DNA of 64,000 nt from Gnetum montanum. Lineage: Eukaryota > Streptophyta > Gnetopsida > Gnetales > Gnetaceae. The translations under genes and the position numbers were made by a program. Positions 23,274 to 35,781 of this stretch are shown here, piece after piece. Each line of letters begins with the position of its first letter. Positions within the stretch are counted from its first letter, which is position 1. Under the pieces are notes generated by a model. It saw nothing but the letters and a program-made list of their open reading frames with translations, searched no databases and had not been told where the DNA came from. The DNA lies in assembly GCA_015680685.1 (NCBI GenBank), contig MNCI01005867.1, forward strand, positions 684,223 through 748,222, in the 5' to 3' direction.

Positions 23274-24448
23274 ACTACCAAGTTCGGGAGTATTAGGACC
23301 CCCTCTCCTGGAAAAGACACTCCACATGCATACCATCCTCCGAATCCATCCGCATCTCTTACGTCGATAGTTCCACTACTAGCTGCTTCAACGATGTAAG
23401 GGGAACTCCCCACTCAACCGCAGCAACGCACTACTACGAGAGTTGTAAACCTTCAACCTACTACTGGTTCTGACAACCATACAAAGAGAAGACCTTTCTT
23501 TAGAACCAAAAGTCCAAACAAGCTCTCACAATCACAAGCGGTTGAGTCCATGACCACTCCTCCATCAAGTAAGGCTTTGGAGCTCCCTTTAAACCAAAAA
23601 TAGAGCTCAATGCAAACATGTTAACACATACCTTCACAGACTGGATAAAGGTGGGCCACCTTCCTAGAAAACTCTATGACCTTGGAAGTCCCTTAATCTA
23701 CCTCCAACTCGCTAGGAATGAACCACGTAAGGCTCTTCTTGACTTAGGTTCCGGAGTCAACTTAATATCGCAAGAAATGTATAAATTCTGGAACCTGCCT
23801 CCACTCAAAAAGAGCAATATTCAATTAGATTTGGCTGACCAGTCCATCACTATCCCCTTGGGACTTGTGGAGGACATTGTTACTACTGTGTGTGGTTGGT
23901 CATACCTAGCTAATTTCCTAGTGATAGAAGTTAACAATAACAAAGGGGACTTCCTGATTATAATGGGGAGGGCATGGCTCAGTACCATAAATGCATGCCT
24001 AGGAATCCGAGATCTTTCCCTTAAAATATCTAAGAAAAATATTTATAGAAAGATCGAGAAGAAGAAAGTTCCATGCATCACATATAGTGATACAAAGGGT
24101 GATGATGTATAGGAATGTTCAACACTTCCTGTATGCAACCGGTGTGCCCAAGAGACTAACATACAAAAGTTCCTGTATGTAGCAACCACACAACAAGAAA
24201 ACACCCAGTGGTTGATAGTTAATGAAAAGAGCAACCTACCAATATGCAGGGAACTAACTGGGGGAACAACTTGCAACCACAATGAAAGCATAGATACATT
24301 AGAGTATGAGCGTCGCCAACTTCCAACCCTTAACTTGAGAACATCAATTGGGAGAAGTTGGACACTTCTAAAAAATTCAAAAAAACGGTCATTATTTTAG
24401 ATCTCTCCCTTTCAATTTAGTCATGGGGGAGATGGCCACCTATGTTAA
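23274..24448 (+). pseudogene. E2 gag C-terminus and aspartic protease, ending in a pol-like tail
   Basis: Resumes the E2 reading after E3. The Pro/Thr-rich gag tail (23279-23617) leads to the protease (23618-24112): KALLDLGSGVNLIS (catalytic DLGSG), then ITIPLGLVEDIVTTVCGW and FLIIMGRAWLSTINA. The frame continues to 24448 through two stops (24110, 24398); at 24398 E4 has TGG where E2 has TAG. The last codons, PFQFSHGGDGHLC, resemble the pol C-terminus of E3 (SSFPPSRGEDPYPY). The element therefore looks like a deletion that removed RT, RNase H and integrase and joined the sequence before RT to the last pol codons. Protease would mature gag; this copy is dead. Confidence 0.85.
24416..24430 (+). 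other. E2 PPT-like motif 1
   Basis: TTTAGTCATGGGGGA lies in the last codons of the gag-pro ORF (FSHGG). It is identical over 14 bases to the true PPT at 26338-26352. Confidence 0.75.
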
Positions 24449-25037
24449 TTAACCGAGGCCCTCAGTTCTTTTAATTTTTTGTTTTACACATTTTTTTTGC
24501 ACATTTTTGTTTTACAAATTTCTTTAACTTTTCTTGTTTTTGTTTTGCAACATTGTTCATACCTTTTCTTTTATTTGTGTGTGTGTTCATCCATTTTGTT
24601 AAGTTTGTCACCTAATAAGTGCTATTAATGATGGTATGAACTATATTCCATTAATTGCTAATGTTTTGTTTTTACCTTTAAGTTATGATGTTGATACTAA
24701 GGTATGGTTCTTTTGATATGACAAGCAATGATTCCACATCATCCGTGTATCCATAATCTCTATGGTCTCTCTTGGCTTGGAACTGTACAGTCCCTTTCTT
24801 CAAAATAATAAGAACTATAAACAAATCGGTGTTTGGGCATTTCTCAAACTAAGGAAGGACTCAAGGATTGAAAAGGGTGTGGCTTTAAGGGAACTTGATG
24901 CATTTGTGTTGGCCATTCTCTTGGGTGCTTGGATGTTTTCTTCGTGAGTTTTCTTACCATTTCGACGTTACCCAATTATCAGGAAGCTGAGTGAATAAAA
25001 ATAAAAGTAATAAGTCTTTGAATGATGTGGTTCTCAT

Positions 25038-25075
<38 letters not shown>

Positions 25076-26337
25076 NGAGGATTCAAAGCGCACCCCTTAG
25101 CAAAAAGAATCATCTGGGCTACAAGCACTAGTTATGGAACTAAAAACATGTTCACTCTAACTAAGGCACTTTCTGGCTTCCTACTTTTTCTTCCCTTGTT
25201 TCATTAGAATGGTGGTGGCTCTTTGAGGAATGCATTCTTGTTACTTCAAGTGGATGGATTGGTTGAATGCATTAATGCAAAGTCACTGGATGTGGTTTGT
25301 TTAAGGCCAGACTTGGAATGAGATCTACTAAGTCACATTAATCATTAAATACACAAGGGGTTGTACACCACCTTGTTCTTGAGATTCCATTTCATCTTCT
25401 TCTTTTCATCATTATTTTTCCATTGTTCACCTCATTGCCAGGTGTATCATTAGTGTATATTTTGGTTGACACATTGTTTTCTTTTTGGTAAATTCTTGTG
25501 GTTAAGAATTTAGCTTTTGTTTTCAAATGACATTTCTAGAGCCTACGGACTCTTTGAATGTGGGATTGTCAAGGCATTAAGGGCATGAGCCTGCTTTGGG
25601 GGGGACCCACTAGCATTCCTATTTGGTGCACCAGTTAAATTCTTTCCCTTAAACATTGTTGCAATCAACTCTATTTTGTTCATTTCCATCTTGACATCCA
25701 TTTCACTGACGTTACATTTGTCTTTTTTCTCCATCTTTCTTATTCGTCTTCTTTCTCCATTCTATCGCTACCAGAGGTTCACTCTTAGTCATGGGGGTCC
25801 TGACCCAATTTTTTCGATTTTCTCCTAACCCCTACACCTTCGGTAGTCACCATTATTATATCTCCAGAATCCGCAATCAGCCATACCACAACTCAGCCAA
25901 TGGACCTTTCACTGAAGCAAGGTATCAACTACATTGTGATTCATCTACCCTTGCTAATATAAGACTGTGTTGTGTGTGCAGATGGCAATCATACAACAAT
26001 GGATCAGACATGGAGGGAACACTTGGAATGGATCGATGCTGAAGTAGTTATGCAAGGAACAAGATTGATGGCGTGCTTATGAATGGACAAAAAAAGACGC
26101 AATCTTGGTGTTGGTAGCAGTAGACTTTTTCTTTCTTCTCTCTTCTCTCTCAGCTGCCAAATAAGGCCTGATGTCAAATGTATAAAGTGTTCACTCTTAT
26201 TGTTGTGAACACCAGTTTTGTCATGTTCTGTAATGATGATCCGTTCACATGTCATCCCATTCACCATTAGTTCTATTCAAGTCAATAATCCCATACCTTC
26301 CCAATATTTTGTAAGGAACTTGAGGATGAGTTTTTAT
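24449..26337 (+). other. E2 3' untranslated interval
   Basis: No gene. It holds TTTTGTTTTACA-like T-rich units (24465-24550), an A-run of 36 with one N (25040-25076), the conserved GGATTCAAAGCGCACCCCTTAG block (about 25078-25099), the GCCTGCTTTGGGGGGGACC motif (25588-25607) and PPT-like motif 2 (25785-25798). Unlike E1, E3 and E7 it has no internal TATA/palindrome cluster and no 3' ORF. E4 matches it closely in reverse (29290-31100). Confidence 0.7.
25785..25798 (+). other. E2 PPT-like motif 2
   Basis: TTAGTCATGGGGGT, about 550 bp before the 3' LTR; it repeats the true PPT at 26338-26352 exactly. E4 has the same at 29771-29785 (reverse). Confidence 0.75.
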
Positions 26338-26352
26338 TTAGTCATGGGGGTA
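26338..26352 (+). other. E2 polypurine tract (3' PPT)
   Basis: TTTAGTCATGGGGGTA directly before the 3' LTR TGATGGGACG at 26353; the primer for plus-strand DNA synthesis. Confidence 0.85.
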
Positions 26353-27187
26353 TGATGGGACGTGATATTGCATCTGCCACGATATCGCGTACGCGATATC
26401 ATATATGCGATATCACGTTTTCCCTTGCGATATCGCATATGTGATATCGTAGCGCATCGTCAAATATATAAAGAAGAGGCGGCTCTCCCTTGTTTCTTCA
26501 TCTAGATCTAGACCATAGCCAAACTCTTTCAATTTTAGCATTCCAGAGATAGAATAATTTCCATGTGCTCATAGTAGGAGTTCCAAAGTGAACGGATCTT
26601 TATTCGAGCAAATATTGTACTTGAGCACACATTTGTGTATGAAAATAAAGATGAAATTTTGGATAAACCTTGCAGTGCATGGATTAAGCTAAATAGGACT
26701 TTAATTATTGTTAATTTTTTAAATGCTTTGTTAGTTAATTAAATCTCTATCAACCCTTAACTCCTAGTTAAGTGCATTCAGTACGACTGCTTCGAGTACG
26801 TGCGTTACGCTTGGTAATCCCAGTAACGAATAGCGTTTGGTAATCCTAGCAGCGTTGCATTGGTTCAGGGTGTGGAACGGCAAATGGGAACGTATACTGA
26901 TGCTAGGGTAATTAAGGCTTAGTTAGTTAAAGTTAGTTACTTAGTCTCTTCACCCTTTCCCTCATTAGCATAGGGGATAAAAACATAAAAGGTATAAAAA
27001 TAATATACCTCAAGTTTACTTAACCATACAACCGTGACAAATACAAGTGAGCTTGGGAGGACAACGACTAATTAACCTTAGGTGTTCCATAAGGCGTGTA
27101 GGCACTTAGTCTGCGGAGTTCGACCGGATCCTGCGTGTAACGCTCATATTCGTATGGTTGAGTGTAGGGGTACCTCGCCACTCATCA
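26353..27187 (+). repeat. E2 3' LTR
   Basis: 835 bp, partner of 6775-7581. Six GATATC-type units (26359-26454; four in the 5' LTR), TATATAAA at 26465-26472, AATAAAGATG poly(A) region near 26645, and end CACTCATCA at 27187 followed by the CACAC duplication. Confidence 0.92.
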
Positions 27188-27192
27188 CACAC

Positions 27193-28430
27193 TTATTTAT
27201 TGATTTTATTTTGGGTTGGTATATGAATTATGTTAACATTTTGAACTTTTGGTTCCCAATAATACCCTTGGTATTGTAAGTAATGTATGAAATTCTTTGC
27301 ATTTGTATGGATTTGTACTGATCTTCCTTGGAAATTTCCAAGGGTAAGTCTCTCATTCCTAGCTTAACATCAATTGTGTTAAGCCATGTTCTCCCTATAT
27401 TGATAGGAAAGTCCCCATTATTGTTCTTCACATAGATCACAAAAAAATCTATTGGATAAGACCTCCCATTAATAGTGATCATCACATCTTTTGCTTATCC
27501 TAAAGGAATGGTGATTTATTAGCCTACAGGCTCTAGTCTTATGTTGCACTTCTTTAATGGTGCATGGATCCATGCCTTGTATGTTTTTTGAGATATCAAA
27601 TTAACTCCAAAATCTAAGTCTGGTATAACATCACATGGTGAATTTTCAATAATCTGCAAATAAATCACAATGGTTCTAGGATCTATTATTTTTTTATGAA
27701 GAGTTCCTACTTTTATCCAGTTTTATACTATATGAGTTAACATGACAATTGTAAGCTTTTAATCTGGTTATTATCAAAGCATGGTGGTTGCAACATGATT
27801 TATTGTAGAAGGAACAAGGTTGTATGAAGTCCCTAATTTCCCATCCTTCTATAGACTTGTCCAAAAGAAAGGATGTCTCCTAGATTTGCATTTAGCATTG
27901 CTAGTATTATCCTTTCTTTGTATGCTAATTACTCTATTAGAACTTTTCTTTTGTGGTTGTGATGATAGTTCTCCTTGCATTATTGGTGATGGTATTGGTG
28001 GTAAAGAATTCAAAGCTTGATAAGAATGACCTATTGCTAATTGAAGCATATAAGATTATGATTTCATGCATGGGGTTGTAGGTCTATGGTATTCAGCTAA
28101 ATAGTAGTTAGAGGAAGTCTTGACAGAAGTACTTACTAAAGATATAGGATGCTAAACATAATATTTGTAAGGATATAGTTGTTGATACAAATATTATTTT
28201 CTTAGTAGTAGCATCCCTCACAATTGTGGTTGTTGCCATTATTGCTGGTATTGATCTTGTGGTTGAGCATAAGCTCTTTTGAATAATATGATTATTGATA
28301 GAACTATATGTAATAACCTTGTGGATAAGGTAATCATTTTGGCATTTTCTTTTTAACAAATTGTATATAAAATATGTATATCTCGGACTTTTGTAAATGC
28401 ACCATAATGAGATGACACATCTTAGGATGT
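27193..28430 (-). pseudogene. E1 protease and gag C-terminus
   Basis: The minus strand reads a gag tail (27849-28049: MQGELSSQPQKKSSNR, matching the MQGELPTQPQQ of E4) and then protease (27780-27228). The latter has the remnant DLDFGVNLIS and then INIGRTWLNTIDVKLG. E2 is inserted after it and E4 before it. Several stops and shifts break the frame. Confidence 0.8.
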
Positions 28431-29216
28431 TGATGAGTGGCAAACAAATACGAGCATTACACATGCAATCCAGTTGAACTCCACAGACTAAGTGCCTACA
28501 CGCCTTATGGAACACTTAAGGTTAATCGTTCGTTGTCTTCCCAAACTTACTTGTATTTGGGAGGTATGTGATTTTTATGTCTTTTATCTTTTATCGCCTA
28601 TGCTAATGAGGGAAAGGGTGAAGAGACTAAGTAACTAACTTTAATTAACTAAGTTCTAATGCCTAGCATCAATATCCATTCCCACTTGCCGTTCACACCC
28701 TAAACCAATGTAACCTTCTAGGATTACCAAACGCTATTCGTTATTGGGATTACCAAGCGTAATGCACGTGCTCAAAGTGGTCATACTGAATGCACTTAAC
28801 TAGGAGTGTTGAGGGTTGAGAGAGATTAATTAACTAATAAAGCATTTAAACAGTTAAAAATAATTAAAGTCCTAATTAGCTTAGTCCATGCATTGCAAGG
28901 TTTATCCAAAAATTTCGTCTTTATTTCCGTAGACAAACTTGTGCTCAGGTACAATATTTGCTCGAATAAAGATCTGTTCACTTTGGGACTCCTACTGTGG
29001 GCACATGGAAATTACTCTAACTCTGGAATGGAAAAACTACAAGAGTTTGGCTAACGTTTAGATCTAGATGAAGAAACAAGGGAGAGCCGCCTCTTATTTA
29101 TAGAAATGATAGTGGATTGCGATATCGCGTACGCGATATCACAGGAGAAGACATGATATTGCGTACGATACATCGCATACGTGATATCGTAGCCCATGCG
29201 ATATTGCATCCCATCA
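28431..29216 (-). repeat. E4 3' LTR
   Basis: 786 bp, from TGATGAGTGG to CCCATCA. Reversed features: GATATC-type units at 29115-29213, TATAAATA at 29095-29102, and an AATAAA-type signal near 28920. It is close to E2's LTRs. Confidence 0.88.
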
Positions 29217-31122
29217 TACCCCCATGACTGAATAAAAACTCATCCTTGAGTTCCTTACAAAATATTGGGAAGGAATGGGATTATTGACTTGAATGGAACT
29301 AATGGTGAATGGGATGACATGTGAATGGATCATCATTACAAAACATGACAAAATTAGTGTTCATGACAATAAGAGTGAACACTATGTACATTTGACATCA
29401 GGCCTTATTTGGCGGCTGAGAAAGAGAGAGAGAGAAAAAGAAATTTTGTTGTTGCCACTACCAAGATTGCGCCTTTCGTTGTCCATCCGTAAGCACGTCA
29501 TCAATCTTGTTCCTTGCATAACTACTTTAGCACTGATCCATTCCAAGTGTTCCCTCCAGATCCGATCCATTGTTGTATGATTACCATCTACACACACAAC
29601 ACAGTCTTATATTAGCAAGGGTAGATGAATCACAATGGAGTTGATACCTTGCTTCAGTGAAAGGTCTATTGGCTGAGTTGTGGTATGTCTGATTGCGGAT
29701 TCTGGAGATATAATAATGGTGACTACCAAAGGTGTAGGGGTTAGGAGAAAATTGAAAAAATTGGGTCAGGACCCCCATGACTAAGAGTGAACCTCCAGTA
29801 GCAATAGAATGGAGAAAGAAAAAGAATAAGAAAGATGAAGAAAAAGAGATAATTGTAACGTCGATGAAAGGGATGTCAAGATGGAAATGAACGAAATAGA
29901 GTTGATTGCAAAATGTTAAGGGAAAGAATTTAACTGGTGCACCAAATAGGAATGCTAGTGGGTCCTCCCTAAAGTAGGCTCATGCTTATGATGTCCTAAC
30001 AAACCCACATGCAAAGAGTCCGTAGGCTCTGGGAATGTCATTTGGAACAAGAGTTAAAGTCTTAACCACAAGAATTTACCAACAAGAAAACAATACGTTA
30101 ACTAAAATATACACTGATGATACAATTGGCAATGAGGTGAACAATGGAGAGAAGAGAATGGAATGGAATGAAATCCCAAGAACAAGGTGGTGTACAGCCC
30201 CTTGTGTATTTGATGATTAATGTGACTTGGTAGATCCCATTCCAAATCCGGCCTCAAACAAACCACATCTAGTGACTTCGCATTAATGCATTCGACCTAT
30301 CCGTCCACTTAAAGTAACAAGAATGCATCCCCCAAAGAGCCACCACCATTCCGACGAAGCGAAGGAGGAGAGAATAGGAAGTGAGAAGGGCCTTAGTTAG
30401 AGAGAACATGTTTATTTTAGTTCCATAACCAGTGCTTGTAGCCCAAATGATTATTTCGTCTAAGGGGTATGCTTTGAATCCTCACTGTTTTTTGTGTGTG
30501 TTTATACGTGAGAACCACACCATGCAAAGACTTTGTTATTTTTATTAGCTTAGCTTCCTGATGATGAAGCAATGTCAGAATGGTAAGAAAAATCCAAAAG
30601 TAAAACATCCAAGCACCCAAGAGAATGGCCAACAAAAATGCATCAAGTTCCCTTAAAGTCACACCCTTTTCAATCCTTGTGTCCTTCCTTCGTTTGAGAA
30701 ATGCCAAGTCACCGATTCGTTATAGTTCTTATTATTGAGAAAGGGACTGTACAGTTCCAAGCCAAGAGAGACCATAGAAATTTGTGGATGTATGGATGAA
30801 GTGGACTCATTGCCTGTCATATCAAAAGAACCATACCTTAGTATCAACATCATAATGTTAAAGGTAAAAGCCAAATGTTAGCAACCAGTAGAAAATAGTT
30901 CATACCATCATTTAATAGCACTTATTGGATGATGAACTTAAGAAAATGGATAAGACACACACATAGACACAAATAAAAGAAAAATTATGAACACTGTTGT
31001 AAAACAAAAACAAGAAAATTTAAAGAAATTTGTAAAACAAGAATGTGCAAAAAAAAAAAAAAAAACGTGTAAAACAAAAATGTGTAAAAAAAAAATTAAA
31101 AGAAACTGAGGGCCCCAAATGA
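29217..31122 (-). other. E4 PPT and 3' untranslated interval
   Basis: The true PPT, AGTCATGGGGGTA reversed, is at 29217-29229. PPT-like motif 2 is at 29771-29785. The AGCCTACTTTAGGGAGGACC motif is at 29959-29978 and the GGATTCAAAGCATACCCCTTAG block near 30462-30483. T-rich TTTTGTTTTACA-type units lie at 30990-31100. No gene. Confidence 0.75.
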
Positions 31123-32036
31123 TTAGCATAGGTGGCTATCTCCCCCATGATTGAATTGAAAGGGAGAGATCCAGAATAATGAGCATTTGTTTGAATTTCT
31201 TAAAAGTGTCCAACTTCTCCCAATTGATGTTTTCAAGTTAAGGGTTGAAAGTTGGCGACGCTCATATTCCAATGTATCTATGCTTTCATTGTGGTGCAAG
31301 TTGTTCCCCCAGTTCGTTCCATGCATGTTGGGGGGTTGCTCTCTTGATTAGCTATCAACCACTGGGTGTTCTTTTGTTGTGTGGTTGCTACATACAGGCA
31401 CTTTTGTATGTTAGTCTCTTTGGCACACCAGTTGCATACAGGAAGTGTTGAACATTCCTCCATATCATCACCCTTTGAGTCACTGTATATGATGCATGGA
31501 ACTTTCTTCTTCTTGATCTTTCCATAAATTTTTTCCTTAGATATTTCCAAGGAAAGATCATGGATTCCTAGGCATGCATTGATGGTGCTGAGCCATACCC
31601 TCCCCATTATAATTGGGAAGTCCCCTTTGTTACTGTTGACTTCTATCACTAGGAAATTAGCTAGGTATGACCAACCACACATAGTGGTAATGATGTCCTC
31701 CACAAATCCCAAAGGAATAGTGATGGACTAGTCAGCTAGTTCTAGTTGAATATTGCTCTTCTTGAGTGGAGGTAGGTTCTAGGCTTTATACATTTCTTGT
31801 GAGATTAAGTTGACTTCGTAACCTGAGTCAAGAAGAGCCTTATGAGGTTCATTCCCAATGACTTGGAGATAAATTAGGGGGCTTCCAGGATCAGAGAATT
31901 TCTTAGGAAGGTGGCCCACCTTGATCCAGTCAGTAATGGTATGTGTTAATATAACCGTGTGCGTTTAGCTCTGTTGTTGGTTTGAAGGGAGCTTTGAAGC
32001 CTTATTTGTTGGAGGAGTGTACATAGACTCAATCGC
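31123..32036 (-). pseudogene. E4 protease and pol-like tail
   Basis: On the minus strand the protease reads VEDIITTMCGW and FPIIMGRVWLSTINACLG (31278-31712), with the catalytic region near 31830 decayed. The ORF ends PFQFNHGGDSHLC at 31123, carrying PPT-like motif 1 (31141-31155). At the E2 stop position (24398) this copy still has TGG, which supports the E2 stop being a later G-to-A change. Confidence 0.82.
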
Positions 32037-33330
32037 TTATGGTTGTGAGAGCTTGTTTGGGCTTTTGGTTCTGAAGAAAGGTGTTCTCTTCATGCAGTTG
32101 TCAGAACCAGCAGCGGGTTGAAGGTTTATAGCTCTCGTAGCATTATGTTGCTGCGGTTGAGTGGGGAGTTCCCCTTGCATCGTTGGAACAGGTGGTAGTG
32201 GAACTATCGGCGTAAGAGATGCGGATGGATTCAGAGGATGGTATGCATGTGGTGTGTCTCTCGGAGGAGAAGGAGTCCTAAAATATTCCCGAAATTGGTA
32301 GTGACGTTGTGGGGTTACGTGACCCATAGAGTCACTTGGAGAAACCGGCTGTTGCACGTAATAGCCATATGGGTCTAGTTGCTAGTAAGGGTATTGTTGC
32401 CTAGGCGGTGGCATCCCCCATGACTATGGGTGTTGCCACTGCTAGTGTTTCTCGATAGGTTGTGGTGGAGTTCCACTTGGATAATATGTTAACAGTTGGT
32501 GGAACTGCCTTGGGTTACCTTGGGGATAAGGTAAGCTTCGGTGTGCTTGCCGTTTGTCAAGTCTTGGGTTGAGTGCATACACCCCGGACTCTTGCAAATG
32601 TGAGATTATTGGGCAACATCCCTTAGGATGGTCATATTGGCAGATCTCACATCCACCATCATTATCCGTGTTAGAATCCACAACCTCATCGGGGATAGTC
32701 ATTTTTCCCTTACCCTTGTTACATGCATGGTCTGAATCTCTCTGCTTTTTCTTATCATGGTCACTACTTCGTTCCTTAGACTCCTCTACGATTTTTAGAA
32801 CGGTTTCAATTTTACTATCTAAGGAGCTCCATATTTGATCTACCTTACCCAACACTTCTGTTATTAATCTTTGAAGCGGTAAGGTTTTTCTATTCACCAA
32901 CTCTTCGAGTGGTGACTCATCCTTTTCCTCGTAGAATCTTGCTCCCTTCTTTTGGAGGGAAGGATCATAGTTATACTCTTTTGTGCTTTCTCTTTTCCGT
33001 AGCTCCCCTTCTTCCTTAGCTACTTGCTCCAACAATCTATGAAATTCATGGGACCTAAGTTTAGATAATCTCCCTTGGGCATATGTCACAAGGGTTCTCC
33101 TGGTTTCATGTCTTAGCCCATCTACGAGGTGGTGGAGTTGATCCCTTTGTGGGTAACCATGGCTTGGACAACGATGTAGCAATGTGTAATATCAGCTCAT
33201 GGCAGCATCCAAGGGTTCGTGATTACCCTGTTTCCATCCTTGGATCTGCTTACGCAAGTTGGACACTCTGGAGTACGTTTGGTATTTATCGTTAAACAAT
33301 TCTAGCATTGTACTCCACCTCCAAACACTA
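32037..33330 (-). pseudogene. gag: E4 gag (N-terminus deleted)
   Basis: The longest gypsy gag ORF on this strand: 246 residues open at 32442-33182. It covers HRCPSHGYPQRDQLHH, AQGRLSKLRSHEFHRLLEQ, a charged coiled-coil-like stretch, and the zinc knuckle CEICQYDHPKGCC (CX2CX3HX4C). A Pro/Tyr-rich tail continues to 32037. Upstream, RWSTMLELFNDKYQTYSR is present, then the sequence jumps into LTR at about 33330. Gag start and primer site are missing, so this copy could not be mobilised again. Confidence 0.85.
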
Positions 33331-33810
33331 TTCGTTATTGGGATTACCAAGCGTAACACACGTGCTCGAAGTGGTCGTACTGAATGCACTTAACTAGGAG
33401 TGTTGAGGGTTGAGAGAGATTAATTAACTAATAAAGCATTTAAATAATTGACAATAATTAAAGTCCTAATTAGCTTAGTCCATGCACTACAAGGTTTATC
33501 CAAAAAGTTCGTCTTTATTTCCATACACAAACTTGTGCTCAGGTACAATATTTGCTCGAATAAAGATCCGTTCACTTTGGGACTCCTACTATAAGCACAT
33601 GGAAATTACTCTAACTCTGGAATGGAAAAACTACAAGAGTTTGGCTAAGGTCTAGATCTAGATGGAGAAACAAGGGAGAGCCGCCTCTTATTTATAGAAA
33701 TGGCAATAGACTACGATATCGCATACGCAATATCGCAGGAGAAGATGTGATATCACGTATGATACATTGTGTATGCGATATCACAACCCATGTGATATCA
33801 TGTCCCATCA
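33331..33810 (-). repeat. E4 5' LTR, truncated
   Basis: Matches 28730-29216 of the 3' LTR (from CACTATTCGTTATTGGG). TATAAATA is at 33689-33696 reversed and GATATC-type units at 33713-33806. About 300 bp of the LTR at the gag side are deleted. Confidence 0.85.
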
Positions 33811-33815
33811 AATGT

Positions 33816-35664
33816 TCATACTAGTACACATTGCATTCATTCTTAGCTTTAGAACTTCAGGCCGTAACCTCCTCCATTACAGTAAATTTTTCTTTATTCT
33901 TAAAACTTTTGCATCCATTCTTCTTCTTCTTCTTCTTCTCTTTATTTTTGTTGATTACTTGTTCAGTTTTTTCTTCTACTATCTTAAGTTTTGTTGCAGA
34001 CTTTTCATCCATAGAATCCCATATTTTCTCTACCTTTGTTGCAATATCATTTACTAATTTCTAAATAGGTAGATTCTTTCATTGAATCATGTCTTCTATT
34101 GTTTCTTCTTCTTGTGTCTCATAAATTCTCACATCATTTTTTCTAATAGTAGGATCTTTATTGTATTCTTTAGTTAACTCTCTCTTATGTAGCTATCCTT
34201 CTTCTTTTGTCACTTGATCTAGTAATCGTTAAATTCGATGGGTTGTTATCTTTGATAATTACCCTTGGGTATATACTTCAAGTGTCTCTCTTATTTTGTT
34301 TCTTAACCCATTAATGATATGCCTCAATTGTTCCCTTTGAGAAAATCCATGGCCTAGGCATTGATGTAATAGTGAATAATATCTATCCGTTGTTGCATCA
34401 ATGGATTTAGATGTCCCTTGTTTCTGTTTTTAGATTTATTTTTTTTAAGTTTGATACTCTAGAATACATTTGATATTTATCATTAAAGAGCTATAACATG
34501 GTACTTCATCTTCTAATAGATTCCAATTCTAAGGATCTGCACTAGCTTTTCACTTCCTTTATGAGTGTCTTGGGAAACACATTTAGTTTCCACTAATCAT
34601 TCTCTGTGTCTTTTAGAGCACACACTTCATGAAAGGCCTCAAGGTAATGTTGTGGATTTGCATTACATCATCCTTCAAACTTTAGAATGTTATTCATATC
34701 AAGTTGCTTGATGTACATTGCTTCCCTAATATTGAGCATACTTCGAGTTAACAGTAGGAATTCTTCATAATCCTAGGGTTTGTATGCAATGTTATAATGA
34801 AAATCCCTCTGATGTTCATAATGTTCTCTTCTCTCATGTTTGATTCCCCTTTCTCTATCTTCTTCAACATCTTCTTTTACATTAGGATGTTTTCTTTTGT
34901 TAGTATGCCTCTCATGATCCATTTTTCTTTCCCTATCATGATTCCTTGATCTTTGTTCTTCCTTGTTAAACTTTGTTGATGAGTGTAATGAAGAGGATGG
35001 TGGACTTGGAGAATGGTATTGATTGGTTTTCCTTCTATGACTCCTTGATTCATTTCTTTTAACTTTTTCAAAGATCTTAGGCCTTAAATTCCTTCCAAGT
35101 CTGGAGTTTGCCTCATTTCTTCTAGGAGTTTCGACAAGGACTAAACATAATCCTAGCTTTAAAGGATCTTTAGTGCATAGAACAAGTCATTGAGAACTAG
35201 ATCTATAAGAATGATAAGACCTTTTAGCTTTGTATGACACATATTCCTTTTCTATGAGGATAATGGTTTGTGGGGCTCTTTTTCCTTTATATTATTCATA
35301 TCTTGTTACCATGATAACATACATTCTTGCTTGAGGCTCTATTGGTTGATATGGTTTGGTCATATTCTTGGTAACTTGATACTCCTCTTGTGCATGACCA
35401 AGATTTAATCTTTGCAAGGCTACTTAAAGCATAGATAATGTTGAGCATTCTTGTGGTAAGATAATATTGCCTTGTAAGTTTCTCCATCTAAACTATTCAT
35501 CGTGGTAAAAAAATTAATATGAAATACAAGCAACAAGAAATAGCATGAGCATATGATATTCTTACTTACATAAGTCCACTCCAATTTTCTTCATTATAGT
35601 TTAGGTTATTACTTTCATTAAGATCAATAGTAGGTGGGAATTTCACTTTAGGTATGTAAGCCAT
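33816..35664 (-). pseudogene. gag: E1 gag, N-terminal to zinc-knuckle part
   Basis: The likely start is at 35664 (MAYIPKVKFPP, then DLNESNNLNYNEENWS, similar in layout to the E7 gag start). The capsid-like region (about 34260-34620) is recognisable from matches to the other gags around ATACTCTAGAATACATTTGATATTTATC, but is full of stops and shifts. The zinc knuckle is split by E4. Confidence 0.7.
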
Positions 35665-35781
35665 TTTAAGTTGGTTAATGCTTAAATGTATTTATGTATT
35701 AAAAAATTATTCTAAGTGTTAAAGATAGACTTGATACAATGAATTGTGATAAGATCAATTAATTAGCAAACATTGACACAT

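Larger units (their letters stand above)
6775..27187 (+). mobile_element. E2: non-autonomous gag-pro LTR retrotransposon, interrupted by E3
   Basis: A complete insertion: CACAC at 6770-6774 and again at 27188-27192 is the 5-bp target-site duplication. LTRs are 6775-7581 and 26353-27187, with a tRNA-Asp primer site at 7583-7600 and a PPT at 26338-26352. Without E3 and its duplication the element is about 7.05 kb. It codes for gag and an aspartic protease only; the ORF reaches the point just before reverse transcriptase and then ends with a few codons like the pol C-terminus. E4 is a shortened sister with near-matching 3' untranslated sequence (25780-26270 against 29290-29790). It must have depended on enzymes supplied in trans, perhaps from E3-like elements. 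Confidence 0.92.
28431..33810 (-). mobile_element. E4: non-autonomous gag-pro element, sister of E2
   Basis: Inserted in the zinc knuckle of E1 gag. GATGT (28426-28430) and AATGT (33811-33815) are the target-site copies, one of them mutated. Removing the element restores AGGATGTTCATA, as in E3 gag near 20440. 3' LTR 28431-29216, PPT 29217-29231, gag-pro 31123-33330, truncated 5' LTR 33331-33810. It has no RT, integrase or 3' ORF. A deletion joined the middle of the 5' LTR to the gag capsid region at about 33330, removing the LTR end, primer site and gag start. Confidence 0.88.
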
